From assembly GCA_029884035.1 (NCBI GenBank), contig JAOUIM010000030.1, forward strand, positions 1 to 15,793: DNA of 15,793 nucleotides, written 5' to 3'. The position numbers and the translations under genes are program-made. Positions 7,546-15,159 of the stretch are shown here, in pieces. Position 1 is the stretch's first letter. Every line of letters begins with the position of its first letter. The notes under the pieces were generated by a model that did not search any database, had not been told where the DNA came from, and saw nothing but the letters and a program-made list of their open reading frames with translations. Source of the stretch: Aquincola sp. (GTDB lineage: Bacteria > Pseudomonadota > Gammaproteobacteria > Burkholderiales > Burkholderiaceae_C).

Positions 7546-10278
7546 ATGACCCGCGACGCCGACCTGCCTTCCGCCGCCGCCCTCGCTCGCGCCCTGGCCG
7601 AGGTGGAGCGATTGCGCGCCGAGAACGCGCGGCTGAGCGAACTGCTCGACATGGCGCAGGAGTTCGGCCGGCTGGGCGTCTGGGAGCGTGACCCGCACAC
7701 GCTCGAAGGGCGCTGGGACAGTCATGTCTTCCGCTTCTTCGGCTTCGATGCCGCGAGCGGGCGCACACCGTCTTTCGCCGAGGCGCAGCGGCGAATCCAC
7801 CCGGACGACCGCCTGAAGGAGGTCTTCCTGGCCTCGCTCGAGCAGCCCGGCGCGCACGCGCACCGTTACCGCGTCATGTTGCCCGACGGCGAGGTGCGGC
7901 AACTGCACTCGCAGTGGCGCGTGATCGCCGACGACGTCGGCCGTGCTTCGCGGGTGATCGGCGTGATGCTCGACGACACCGAGTCGCACCAGCTGGCGCG
8001 CGACGCCGCGACGGCCGCGGCCCAATTGGAGCTCGCGATTTCCCTTTCGGGCGTCGGACTGTGGCGCTACGACTTCGCAACCGAACGCGTGCACTACGAC
8101 CTGCGCAGCCAGGCAATCCTTGCACGCCCGATGGGCCTCGAGGGCGTGCCGCTCGCGATTGAGCGTGACTGGATCCATCCGGACGACCTGCCGGAGATCG
8201 AGGCCGCGTTCGAGGCCGCACTGCGTGCCGAAACGCCGGTGGATACGCAGGCGCGTTACCGCCACGGCGATGGCACCTGGCGCACGATCCTGATGCGGCG
8301 CATCGTGCAGCACGACGCCAAGGGCCAACCAACCGTGATGGTCGGTGTCGGGCTGGACGTCACCGATCAGCAGCGCCGCACGATGGAGGCACTCAAGCTC
8401 GCGCAGCGGCTCGACGAGGCCGCCGAGGCGGCACACATCGGGCTGTGGTCGGGACCGCTGGACGGGTCGCTGCCGCAATGGAACCGTCTCATGTTCACGC
8501 TGCTCGGGCAGGACCCCGCCGAGGGTCCGCTGCGCATGGGCGAACTGCTGCGTCGCTACGCCCATCCGGACGATCGAGAACGTGTCGCCGTGCGCGCCTT
8601 GAACTGGTCACGCGGCCCGTCCGACCAGGCGCTGTCGATCGAGATGCGCATCAGGCGCGGCGATGGTGCGCTGCGCTGGGTCGAGGTGCGTTGCCGCCAG
8701 CAGGACGGCGCCGATGGGGTCCGGCGCGCCTACGGGGTGCTGCTCGACGTCACCGAACAGCACGAGGCGCTCGAACGACTGAAGGAGTCCAACGAACGCC
8801 TCACGCTGGCCTTGTCGAGTGTGGCGATGGGTACCTGGTCGCGCGACCTGCGCACCAACGAGGATTACTGGGACGAGCAGATGTTTCGCCTGCGCGGACT
8901 CGAGCCCCGCGAACGAGCGCTCGATGACGTCGAGCGCCTTGCGATGGTGCTGCCGGAGGACCGCGCGTTGCTGCAAGGGGTGCTCGAGCCCTTCGTGCAC
9001 ACCAGCCAGCCTCTGGAGTACGAGTTCCGACTGCAGCGGGCCGACGGCGAGATCCGCACGATCGCGTCGCGCTCGATCGCGCTGACCGACGACAGCGGCC
9101 GCGCCTATCGCCGCATCGGCGTGAACTGGGACGTGACCGAGGCCCGGCTGTCCGAGCGCGCCCAGCGCGAGCGCGAGATCGCCCTGCGGGAGAGTCGCGC
9201 CAAGTCGGCCCTGCTGTCGCGCGTCAGCCACGAACTTCGCACCCCCCTGAACGCGGTGCTCGGCTTCACGCAGCTGATGCTCGCGCAGGGCAGCGATGGC
9301 GATGCGCTGCAGCGGCGGCGCTGGCTGCTGCAGATCCAGGCCGCAGGCCAGGGGCTACTGGCTTTGATCGACGGCGTGCTTGACCTGAATGAAAGCGCCG
9401 GCAATCCGGAACCGGCCGTCTCGGCGCCCGTGCCGCTGGCACCCGTGATCGATCGGGTTCTGTCGCAGTACGCCGCCGACATGAGTGCACGCGGACTCGC
9501 CGTGCGGCGCGAGGTCGGAGCACTTGGCGTCGCCGCCGACGAACGCCGCCTGCACCAGGTGCTGGCCCAATTGATCGGCAACGCGGTCAAGTTCAATCGC
9601 CAAGGTGGAGATCTCGTGGTGTCGGCGCGCACCGAAGCGAAGGAAACCGTCGTGTCGATCAGCGACCAGGGCCCAGGCGTGCCGCCGTCGCTCGTGCCGC
9701 GGCTGTTCGAGGCCTTCAGCGACTCGACGTCCGGACCCGGCATCGGCCTGGCGATCGCGCAGGCGATGGCGCAGCGCATGGGCGGTCGCATCGCGCTCGA
9801 ACACACCGGCGCCGACGGCAGCGTGTTCGAGCTGCGATTGCCCTCGAACGTAGCGGCGCTGCTGCCCCCGGTACAGGCGCCGCAGCTGCGTCCTTCGGTG
9901 CTCTACATCGAGGACAACAACGTCAACATGATGATCGTGCGCGAGCTGCTCACTCAGCGGCCCGACATCGCGTTCGAGGGCGCGCCTGATGGCCGCAGCG
10001 GGATTGCCCTTGCGCGCGCGCTGCGGCCTGCGCTGCTGCTGGTGGACATGCAGTTGCCCGATATTGACGGCCTCGAAGTGCTGCGCGAATTGCGCAGCGA
10101 CCCGGCCACTGCGGGCATGACTTGCGTGGCGCTGTCGGCCAACGCGATGCCAGAAGACGTTCAGCGGGCACGCGCGGCCGGCTTCGACGACTACTGGACC
10201 AAGCCGATCGATCTTGGCGAGTTCCTCACGGCGCTCGATCGACTGGTGCCTAGGACGCCGGCGCCGCCACCGGCGTGA
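7546..10278 (+). CDS. Soluble hybrid sensor histidine kinase: four PAS, HisKA, HATPase, receiver
   Basis: 910 residues. After a short coiled coil (about 9-36) come four PAS/PAC units, whose PAC ends read GVMLDDTESH (about 146), GVGLDVTDQQ (about 275), GVLLDVTEQH (about 406) and GVNWDVTEAR (about 534). The HisKA H-box SHELRTPLNAVLGF has the phospho-accepting His562. The ATPase domain shows Asn679 (N box), DQGPGVP at Asp707 (G1), RLFEAFS (F box) and GPGIGLAI at 730 (G2). The C-terminal receiver has the acidic pair in YIEDNN, the phospho-accepting Asp834 (LLVDMQLPD) and the conserved Lys in WTKPID. There is no membrane segment, Hpt domain or DNA-binding domain, so it senses a cytosolic cue and must pass phosphate to a protein encoded elsewhere. 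ATG 7546 has no strong Shine-Dalgarno sequence. Its 3' end overlaps the convergent dehydrogenase gene by 29 bases. Confidence 0.93.
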   Translation: MTRDADLPSAAALARALAEVERLRAENARLSELLDMAQEFGRLGVWERDPHTLEGRWDSHVFRFFGFDAASGRTPSFAEAQRRIHPDDRLKEVFLASLEQPGAHAHRYRVMLPDGEVRQLHSQWRVIADDVGRASRVIGVMLDDTESHQLARDAATAAAQLELAISLSGVGLWRYDFATERVHYDLRSQAILARPMGLEGVPLAIERDWIHPDDLPEIEAAFEAALRAETPVDTQARYRHGDGTWRTILMRRIVQHDAKGQPTVMVGVGLDVTDQQRRTMEALKLAQRLDEAAEAAHIGLWSGPLDGSLPQWNRLMFTLLGQDPAEGPLRMGELLRRYAHPDDRERVAVRALNWSRGPSDQALSIEMRIRRGDGALRWVEVRCRQQDGADGVRRAYGVLLDVTEQHEALERLKESNERLTLALSSVAMGTWSRDLRTNEDYWDEQMFRLRGLEPRERALDDVERLAMVLPEDRALLQGVLEPFVHTSQPLEYEFRLQRADGEIRTIASRSIALTDDSGRAYRRIGVNWDVTEARLSERAQREREIALRESRAKSALLSRVSHELRTPLNAVLGFTQLMLAQGSDGDALQRRRWLLQIQAAGQGLLALIDGVLDLNESAGNPEPAVSAPVPLAPVIDRVLSQYAADMSARGLAVRREVGALGVAADERRLHQVLAQLIGNAVKFNRQGGDLVVSARTEAKETVVSISDQGPGVPPSLVPRLFEAFSDSTSGPGIGLAIAQAMAQRMGGRIALEHTGADGSVFELRLPSNVAALLPPVQAPQLRPSVLYIEDNNVNMMIVRELLTQRPDIAFEGAPDGRSGIALARALRPALLLVDMQLPDIDGLEVLRELRSDPATAGMTCVALSANAMPEDVQRARAAGFDDYWTKPIDLGEFLTALDRLVPRTPAPPPA

Positions 10279-11224
10279 GCGGCGCGCGGCCGCCCAGCAC
10301 CGCGATCAGGTTGTCGACGGCCAGCTGCGCCATCGCGCGTCGCGTGGCCTCGGTCGCGCTCGCGATGTGCGGTGTGAGAACGACATTCGGCACGGCAAGC
10401 AAGGCCGGATGTACAGACGGTTCGCCTTCGAACACGTCGAGGCCGGCCGCGGCAATGCGGCGCTCGGCCAGCGCCTGCGCCAGCGCGGCATCGTCGACCA
10501 CGCCACCACGGGCGATGTTGATCAGCGTCGCGGTCGGCTTCATCAGGGCCAGCTCCCGTGAGCCGATCGCGTGGTGGCTCGCCGCCGAATACGGGACGAC
10601 GACGATCAGGTGGTCAGCCTGCGCCAGCAACACGTCCTTGTCGACCCAACACGCGCTCAGCGGGGCCTCGACGTCGGGCGCCAGACGGCTGCGGTTGTGA
10701 TAGATCACCCTCATCCCGAAGCCCAGCGCTCCGCGCCGCGCGATGGCCTGACCGATGCGGCCCATGCCGAGGATGCCGAGCGTGGCGCCATGGACATCGG
10801 CGCCGCAGAAGAAGTCGACGCTCCAGCGCTTCCAGCGGCCGGCACGCAGAAAATGCTCGCTCTCGGCGATCCGGCGCGCGGTGGCCATCATCAGCGCGAA
10901 CCCGAAATCGGCAGTGGTCTCGGTCAGCACGTCCGGCGCATTGGTGACCACGATGCCGCGAGCGGCACAGGCAGCCACGTCGATGTTGTTGTAGCCCACC
11001 GCCATCGAACACACGGCGCGCAGCTCGGGGCAGCCCGCCACCAGGGCAGCATCGATCTTCTCCGTCGCGGCCACGAACACACCCTGCTTGCCTTGCAGGC
11101 GATGCATCAGCTCGGCGTGCGACCAGTCGACAGGCTCGTTGTTGGCCTCGACCTCGAAATGCTCGCGCAGGCGCGTGACGATCGCCGGGAAGACCTGGCG
11201 CGCGACGAGAACGGACGGCCTCAT
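10250..11224 (-). CDS. D-isomer-specific 2-hydroxyacid dehydrogenase (glyoxylate/hydroxypyruvate reductase-like)
   Basis: 324 residues, the family's normal length. The Rossmann motif GMGRIGQAIARR starts at 153. The catalytic residues are Arg239 (NIARGGVVDD), Glu268 (LDVFEGEP) and His286 (LTPHIASAT). HNRSR (176-180) after the second strand suggests NADP(H) preference, as in GhrB-type glyoxylate/hydroxypyruvate reductases; VGYNNIDV (76-83) fits the same group. It probably reduces glyoxylate, hydroxypyruvate or a related 2-keto acid in the cytosol. ATG 11224 begins 12 bases after the nhaD stop, so it is almost certainly co-transcribed with nhaD. The TAG stop lies inside the 3' end of the kinase gene. 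Confidence 0.92.
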   Translation of the reverse strand: MRPSVLVARQVFPAIVTRLREHFEVEANNEPVDWSHAELMHRLQGKQGVFVAATEKIDAALVAGCPELRAVCSMAVGYNNIDVAACAARGIVVTNAPDVLTETTADFGFALMMATARRIAESEHFLRAGRWKRWSVDFFCGADVHGATLGILGMGRIGQAIARRGALGFGMRVIYHNRSRLAPDVEAPLSACWVDKDVLLAQADHLIVVVPYSAASHHAIGSRELALMKPTATLINIARGGVVDDAALAQALAERRIAAAGLDVFEGEPSVHPALLAVPNVVLTPHIASATEATRRAMAQLAVDNLIAVLGGRAPLTPVAAPAS

Positions 11225-11236
11225 GTGACGCGCCCC

Positions 11237-12505
11237 TCACTGCGACACCGTGGCGGCTGCGGACGCGGGCGCCGCGGCCTCCGCAGCCGCCGCGGCCCGA
11301 TGCAGCGGCTCCGGATGCCAGCCCAGCACGGCCAGCAGCACGAAGTACCCGATCATGTAGCCGACCGCCACGTGCCAGCCCTGGCGCAGCCACTGCCCGA
11401 CCGAGCGCGCCTCGGGGAAGTAGTTGGCCAGCGCGACGCCGGACGATGATCCGAACCAGATCATCGAACCGCCGAAACCCACCGCGTAGGCCAGGAACCC
11501 CCAGTCGTAGCCGCCCTGGTGCAAGGCGAGCGATGTCAGGGGGATGTTGTCGAACACCGCGGACACGACACCGAGGCCAAGTGCCGTCTGCCACGACGCC
11601 ACCGGCAGCTTCTCCACGGGCATCATCGACGCGCACAGCACGAGCGACAAGAGGAACACGCTGCCCTTGACCGCGTCGGGAACGAGATCCCAGTCCGGCT
11701 GGCGCCAGGCAGCGGTCACGACGATCGCCAGCAGCACCGCCAGCCCGATCACCGGCACATGGTCGAGCACCTCGGGATGGCGCAGATTGAAGTAGACGTT
11801 GGCGCCGATGGCCGAGATCAGGATCGCCGCCACGATGGTCAGACGCACGCCATCGACCTGGATGCCATGCGCGGCATCCTTGACGATAGGCTGGTAGGCG
11901 TGCTGCTGCCGCGCGGCAATCACACCGAAGAACAACAGTGCAGGCACGGCAGCGATGTAGGCATCGAGCACCTGCAGCGGCGAGCCGCCCGCGATCCAGA
12001 TCATCGTCGTGGTGGTATCGCCCACGACGCTGCCCGCGCCGCCCGCATTGGAGGCCGCGACGATGGCTGCAAGGTAGCCGATGTGCACCCGCTTCTTGAA
12101 CACGGCCGCGGCGATTGTGCCGCCGATCATCGCGGCAGCGATGTTGTCGAGAAAGCTCGACAACACGAACACCAGGGCCAGCAGCACGAAGCCGCCTTTC
12201 CAATCGTCGGGCAGCACCTGCGGCAGCAATGCCGGAAGGTGGCTGCGCTCGAAGTGATTGGCCAGCAGCGCGAAGCCGACCAGCAGCGCGAACAGGTTGG
12301 CGACGATCACCCACTCATGTCCGACATGCGCCACCAGTCCTGCAACGCCGGCCCCGGTGGGAAACGGCGAGAACAGCAGCTTGTAAAGCGTGATGACGAC
12401 CAGACCCGTGACCGCGACCTTGAGCACATGGTGGTGCAGCAGCGCCACCCCGGTCAGCGTCAGCGCGAACAGCACGAAGTCGAAAGGGATGCCTGCGATC
12501 GTCAT
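11237..12505 (-). CDS. nhaD: NhaD-type Na+/H+ antiporter (ArsB/NhaD superfamily)
   Basis: 422 residues with about 11-12 hydrophobic segments, an inner-membrane ion transporter. The two half-site signatures of the ion-transporter superfamily are clear: SSFLDNIAAAMIGG (about 115-128) and AVFDNIPLTSLAL in the second half, each with the conserved Asp-Asn of a discontinuous helix. NAGGAGSVVGDTTTTM and GSSSGVALANYFPEA match NhaD proteins, which exchange Na+ or Li+ for H+. Citrate- or arsenite-type substrates are less likely given these motifs but cannot be ruled out. The C-terminal 20 residues are an Ala-rich tail. ATG 12505 is preceded by GAGGAG at a rather long spacing (about 11 bases). It lies 53 bases after the nitroreductase gene and 12 before the dehydrogenase gene. 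Confidence 0.87.
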   Translation of the reverse strand: MTIAGIPFDFVLFALTLTGVALLHHHVLKVAVTGLVVITLYKLLFSPFPTGAGVAGLVAHVGHEWVIVANLFALLVGFALLANHFERSHLPALLPQVLPDDWKGGFVLLALVFVLSSFLDNIAAAMIGGTIAAAVFKKRVHIGYLAAIVAASNAGGAGSVVGDTTTTMIWIAGGSPLQVLDAYIAAVPALLFFGVIAARQQHAYQPIVKDAAHGIQVDGVRLTIVAAILISAIGANVYFNLRHPEVLDHVPVIGLAVLLAIVVTAAWRQPDWDLVPDAVKGSVFLLSLVLCASMMPVEKLPVASWQTALGLGVVSAVFDNIPLTSLALHQGGYDWGFLAYAVGFGGSMIWFGSSSGVALANYFPEARSVGQWLRQGWHVAVGYMIGYFVLLAVLGWHPEPLHRAAAAAEAAAPASAAATVSQ

Positions 12506-12532
12506 GATTGTTATGTCTCCTCGGTGCGCCCG

Positions 12533-12538
12533 ATTCTA
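12533..12538 (-). promoter_or_regulatory. Possible -10 box for nhaD and the dehydrogenase gene
   Basis: On the minus strand this reads TAGAAT (5/6 to consensus), in the 53-base gap before nhaD, with a transcription start expected near 12526. No clear -35 is visible at 17 bp, where the sequence is TAGGTT over the nitroreductase stop codon. It suggests the two downstream genes can be expressed apart from the deacetylase-nitroreductase pair. Confidence 0.4.
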
Positions 12539-12558
12539 GGCAGCGCGCTGCCGCCAAC

Positions 12559-13266
12559 CTACTCGTGAAAGCGCGCGAACGCCGACACCGGCTCGCGCTC
12601 GGTCACGAGCCGATTCTCGGGTGCACTGGGGTCGGCCCAGCCCAGCGACATGCCGCACACGACCATCTCGCTGGCGGGCAGCTCAAGATGCTGCGCGATC
12701 ACCTCGTAGAAGCCAATGAAGGCGGCCTGCGGACAGGTGTCCAGACCACGTGCCCGTGCGGCCACCATGATGTTTTCGAGGAACATGCCGTAGTCCAGCC
12801 ACGAGCCCTGGCGCAGGATGCGATCGATCGTGAAGATCAGGCCCACCGGCGCGCCGAAGAAGATGTAGTTGCGGCCGTGCTGCGCATGCATGCGCGCCTT
12901 GTCGCCCTTGCCGATCCCCAACAGGCTGTACAGGTCCCAGCCGATCTTGCGTCGCCGCTCGAGGTAGGGCGACACCCACTCGGTCGGGTAGTAGTCGTAC
13001 TCGCCGACGTCGGCGCCGACCGAGCCCATACCCGATCGCGCATCGTGTTCGGCCAGGATGCGCCGCGACAGTTCTTCCTTCGCCCGCCCGGTCAGCACCG
13101 TAACCTTCCAGGGCTGCGTGTTCACGCCCGAAGGTGCGCGCGAGGCCACGCGCAGAATGTCCTCGACCGTCTCGCGCGGCACAGGTTTCGGCAGGAAGGC
13201 GCGCACCGCGCGGCGGCTGCGGATGGCCTCGTCGACGGCGGCGGTGGACTGCGGTGTGATCGTCAT
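12559..13266 (-). CDS. Nitroreductase family FMN-dependent oxidoreductase
   Basis: 235 residues. The N-terminal FMN-binding stretch AIRSRRAVRAFLPKPVP has the paired arginines at 16-19. SRAPSGVNTQPWKVTVLTG (about 42-60) gives the Ser, Asn and Gln that contact FMN phosphate and ring. VVCGMSLGWADP (about 205-216) is the conserved C-terminal loop. Such enzymes use NAD(P)H to reduce nitro compounds, quinones or enones, as soluble dimers; the natural substrate here is unknown. The start ATG 13266 is set by its ATGA overlap with the deacetylase stop. An upstream ATG at 13332 would add 22 residues inside the deacetylase gene and lacks family resemblance. Confidence 0.9.
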   Translation of the reverse strand: MTITPQSTAAVDEAIRSRRAVRAFLPKPVPRETVEDILRVASRAPSGVNTQPWKVTVLTGRAKEELSRRILAEHDARSGMGSVGADVGEYDYYPTEWVSPYLERRRKIGWDLYSLLGIGKGDKARMHAQHGRNYIFFGAPVGLIFTIDRILRQGSWLDYGMFLENIMVAARARGLDTCPQAAFIGFYEVIAQHLELPASEMVVCGMSLGWADPSAPENRLVTEREPVSAFARFHE

Positions 13267-14246
13267 TGGATGGCTATGCGGTCGGAGAGAACGGAACCGG
13301 CAGCGCCGCGTTGGGAACGCCAGCGTTGCCACGAATCGAAAGCGGCTTCCAGCGTGGCCAGATGGGCAGCCACGCTGTCGTCGATGTTTCGGCCGTAGCC
13401 ACCTGCCATGCTGACGGCCACCGGAATGCCACGTTCACGGCAGGCCCCGAAAACGCGGCGGTCGCGCTCCGCCAGGCCTTGGTGTGTCAGGGCCAGGCGC
13501 CCCAGCCGGTCGCCTTCGTGCGGATCCGCGCCGGCCAGATAGAACACAAGTCCTGGCGGCGCCGCACCGTGGCGGGCCCACAACCGGTCGAGCGCGTCGT
13601 CGAGTGCGCCCAGGTACAGCCCGTCGTCGCAGCGATCGGGCAGTTCGACATCGAGGTCGCCCGCTTGCTTGCGGAATGGAAAGTTGCGTGCGCCATGGAT
13701 CGACAGCGTGAACACCGTCTCATCGTCGCGAAAGATTGCGGCGGTGCCGTTGCCCTGGTGGACATCCAGATCGATCACCACCACACGCAGCAACTGGCGA
13801 TGGCGCCGATGCCACTCGGCCTGCATCAGGCGCGCGGCCACCGCCGCGTCGTTGAACACGCAGTAGCCGCTGCCCTTGTCGGCTTGGGCATGGTGCGTGC
13901 CGCCCGCCAGATTCGCCGCCACGCCCTCACCTTCGAGCAGCGCCGTGCGTGCAGCCTGAATCGTCGCGCCGACCGATCGCCTCGCGCGTTCGGCCATTCG
14001 CGGCGACCACGGAAACCCGATCTCGCGCTGCTCAGCCTCCGACAGCAGGCCGTCAGCGACCGCGCTGACGTAGGTAGGCGTATGCGCCAGTGCCAATTCG
14101 CCATCGCTTGCCGCTTGGGCCTGTTCCAGCCGAATCCCGGGGCAGCACTGTCCCACGCGGTCGCGCAGCCGCTCGTACTTGCCCATGGGAAAGCGATGGC
14201 CCTCGGGCAGCGGCAGCACGAAGTGGTCGGCGTAGAAGGCCTTCAT
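13263..14246 (-). CDS. Histone deacetylase-like amidohydrolase (class IV/HDAC11-like)
   Basis: 327 residues, typical of bacterial HDAC-like proteins. Catalytic and metal residues are present: GGTHHA with His118-His119 (general base/acid), VIDLDVHQGNG with Asp161 and His163 (zinc), and AGADPHEGDRLG with Asp241 (zinc). The transition-state Tyr lies in MAGGYGRN near the C-terminus. GYCVFNDAAVAA (127-138) is another hallmark. It hydrolyses an acetylated amine, such as an acetyl-lysine protein, acetylpolyamine or small acetylated metabolite; which of these is unclear. ATG 14246 starts the family's usual FYADHFVLPLPEGHRFP. No strong Shine-Dalgarno sequence is visible. The open frame runs upstream to 14948, but that part is antisense to the phasin gene. 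It is coupled to the nitroreductase gene by a 4-base overlap. Confidence 0.92.
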   Translation of the reverse strand: MKAFYADHFVLPLPEGHRFPMGKYERLRDRVGQCCPGIRLEQAQAASDGELALAHTPTYVSAVADGLLSEAEQREIGFPWSPRMAERARRSVGATIQAARTALLEGEGVAANLAGGTHHAQADKGSGYCVFNDAAVAARLMQAEWHRRHRQLLRVVVIDLDVHQGNGTAAIFRDDETVFTLSIHGARNFPFRKQAGDLDVELPDRCDDGLYLGALDDALDRLWARHGAAPPGLVFYLAGADPHEGDRLGRLALTHQGLAERDRRVFGACRERGIPVAVSMAGGYGRNIDDSVAAHLATLEAAFDSWQRWRSQRGAAGSVLSDRIAIQ

Positions 14247-14302
14247 GGCGCGGGATTGTCGGTGCAGCGTTGTCGCGATTAGAGCGGCCAACCTAGGAAA
14301 TT

Positions 14303-14319
14303 TGGTGCACCGCAGCAAA
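14303..14319 (+). promoter_or_regulatory. Upstream PhaR-like operator of the phasin gene
   Basis: The 17-base stretch TGGTGCACCGCAGCAAA matches the downstream copy at 14362-14378 in 14 of 17 positions. It lies six bases before the -35 box. The downstream copy contains CTGC-N3-GCAG, the motif reported for PHA-responsive PhaR repressors; this copy is a degenerate version with GTGC in the left half. Assignment to PhaR is inference. Confidence 0.5.
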
Positions 14320-14325
14320 TAGGGC

Positions 14326-14353
14326 TTGCAATCCGAGGGTTGTCCCCTAAAAT
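14326..14353 (+). promoter_or_regulatory. Sigma-70 promoter of the phasin gene
   Basis: TTGCAA (14326-14331, 4/6) and TAAAAT (14348-14353, 5/6) are separated by 16 bp, the best promoter match in the window. Transcription would start near 14360, giving a leader of about 67 bases. Phasins are abundant granule proteins, so a strong promoter is expected. Confidence 0.7.
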
Positions 14354-14361
14354 TCGCCTCA

Positions 14362-14378
14362 TGCTGCAATGCAGCAAA
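14362..14378 (+). promoter_or_regulatory. Downstream PhaR-like operator at the phasin transcription start
   Basis: TGCTGCA-A-TGCAGCA (14362-14376) is a perfect 7+7 inverted repeat containing CTGC-AAT-GCAG, followed by AA. It falls on or just after the predicted transcription start, where a bound repressor would block initiation. The known PhaR model fits: the repressor leaves the DNA when it binds PHA granules, so phasin is made only when PHA is present. Confidence 0.6.
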
Positions 14379-14388
14379 GTGTCCCAAG

Positions 14389-14403
14389 CCCCCCCCCTCC
14401 CCC
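14389..14403 (+). repeat. C9-T-C5 tract in the phasin leader
   Basis: Nine C, one T and five C lie between the downstream operator and the ribosome-binding site (GGAGA near 14415-14419). It is a plain homopolymeric tract, prone to slippage. Any length change would alter the leader but not the protein. Confidence 0.8.
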
Positions 14404-14426
14404 AACCACTCTCTGGAGAATTGCAC

Positions 14427-14978
14427 ATGTTGACCGCTGAACAACTGATGGCTGCACAAAAGGCCAATGTCGAAACCCTGTTCGGTCTGACGAACAAGGC
14501 CTTCGAAGGCGTCGAAAAGCTCGTCGAATTGAACCTGCAAGTCGCGAAGACCGCACTGGGCGAAGCCGGCTCGGCTGCCACCGCCGCGATGTCGGTCAAG
14601 GACGCGCAGGAACTGCTGAGCCTGCAAGCCAGCTACCTGCAGCCGACCGCTGAAAAGGCGGCCGCCTACACCCGTCATCTTTACGACATCGCTGCCGCGA
14701 CCAACGCGGAAGTGACGAAGGTCGCCGAGATGCAGCTGGCCGACTCGCAGAAGAAGTTCATGGGCCTCGTCGACAGCGCCGCGAAGAATGCGCCGGCTGG
14801 CACCGAGAACGCCGTCGCCCTCGTGCGCTCGGCTGTCGCCGCTGCCAACAACGCGTTCGAAAGCGTGCAGAAGGCTGCTAAGCAAGCCGCCGACGTCGCC
14901 GAAGCCAACTTCCAGGCCATGACCACGACGGCCGTCAAGGCCACTCAAGCCACGACCAAGGCGCGCCGCGCGGCCTGA
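14427..14978 (+). CDS. phaP: Phasin (PHA granule-associated protein)
   Basis: 183 residues, the usual phasin size. It opens LTAEQLMAAQKANVETLFGL, with FEGVEKLVELNLQVAKTAL next, which is the standard start of betaproteobacterial phasins. The rest is amphipathic helix rich in Ala, Lys, Glu and Thr, with a basic tail (TTKARRAA). Phasins coat intracellular polyhydroxyalkanoate granules and control their number and size. ATG 14427 is preceded by TGGAGA at good spacing, and in-frame upstream codons from 14340 lack family sequence. Codon choice (many GAA and AAG, few rare codons) fits high expression. The promoter carries two PhaR-like sites, and a terminator lies about 120 bases after the stop. No PHA synthase gene is in the window, as is common for phasins. 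Confidence 0.95.
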   Translation: MLTAEQLMAAQKANVETLFGLTNKAFEGVEKLVELNLQVAKTALGEAGSAATAAMSVKDAQELLSLQASYLQPTAEKAAAYTRHLYDIAAATNAEVTKVAEMQLADSQKKFMGLVDSAAKNAPAGTENAVALVRSAVAAANNAFESVQKAAKQAADVAEANFQAMTTTAVKATQATTKARRAA

Positions 14979-15075
14979 GTCTTGCTACTTACGTTCTGAT
15001 CTCCGCGAGATGCACCGAATCTGAGCGCGACGGTCGGGCCCTGGGTCCGCCACGCACCTGAAAGGTTGTCTCCTC

Positions 15076-15129
15076 GGTACCTGGTCTGTGGGTACCTTTG
15101 CGGCCCGGTGGCAACACCGGGCCGCTTTT
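15076..15129 (+). terminator. Rho-independent terminator, probably of the phasin gene
   Basis: GCGGCCCGGTG (15100-15110) pairs perfectly with CACCGGGCCGC (15115-15125) around a GCAA tetraloop, followed by TTTT (15126-15129). Just upstream, two GGTACC copies (15076-15081 and 15091-15096) could form a smaller 6-bp hairpin with a 9-base loop. The T-run is on the + strand only, so it ends transcripts coming from phaP. The stretch between the phasin stop and this point (14979-15075) shows no gene. Confidence 0.88.
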
Positions 15130-15131
15130 CA

Positions 15132-15159
15132 TTGGGAAGACCCTCCTCAATTTTCCCAA
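15132..15159. repeat. Short inverted repeat in an AT-rich stretch after the terminator
   Basis: TTGGGAA (15132-15138) and TTCCCAA (15153-15159) form a 7-bp inverted repeat with a 14-base spacer. The surrounding 15126-15210 is much richer in A+T than the rest of the window. It may be an old promoter or operator of the decayed sulfur locus downstream, or foreign DNA; no clear -35/-10 pair was identified. Confidence 0.4.

Noticed and set aside
7405..8565. Upstream extension of the MetE-like frame to 726 codons, suggesting full-length MetE
   Set aside because: The extra part is antisense to the histidine kinase and does not resemble the MetE N-terminal domain. ATG 7404 has a good AAGGAG site.
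14247..14948. Upstream extension of the deacetylase frame to 561 codons
   Set aside because: It lies antisense to the phasin gene, crosses its promoter and lacks family sequence.
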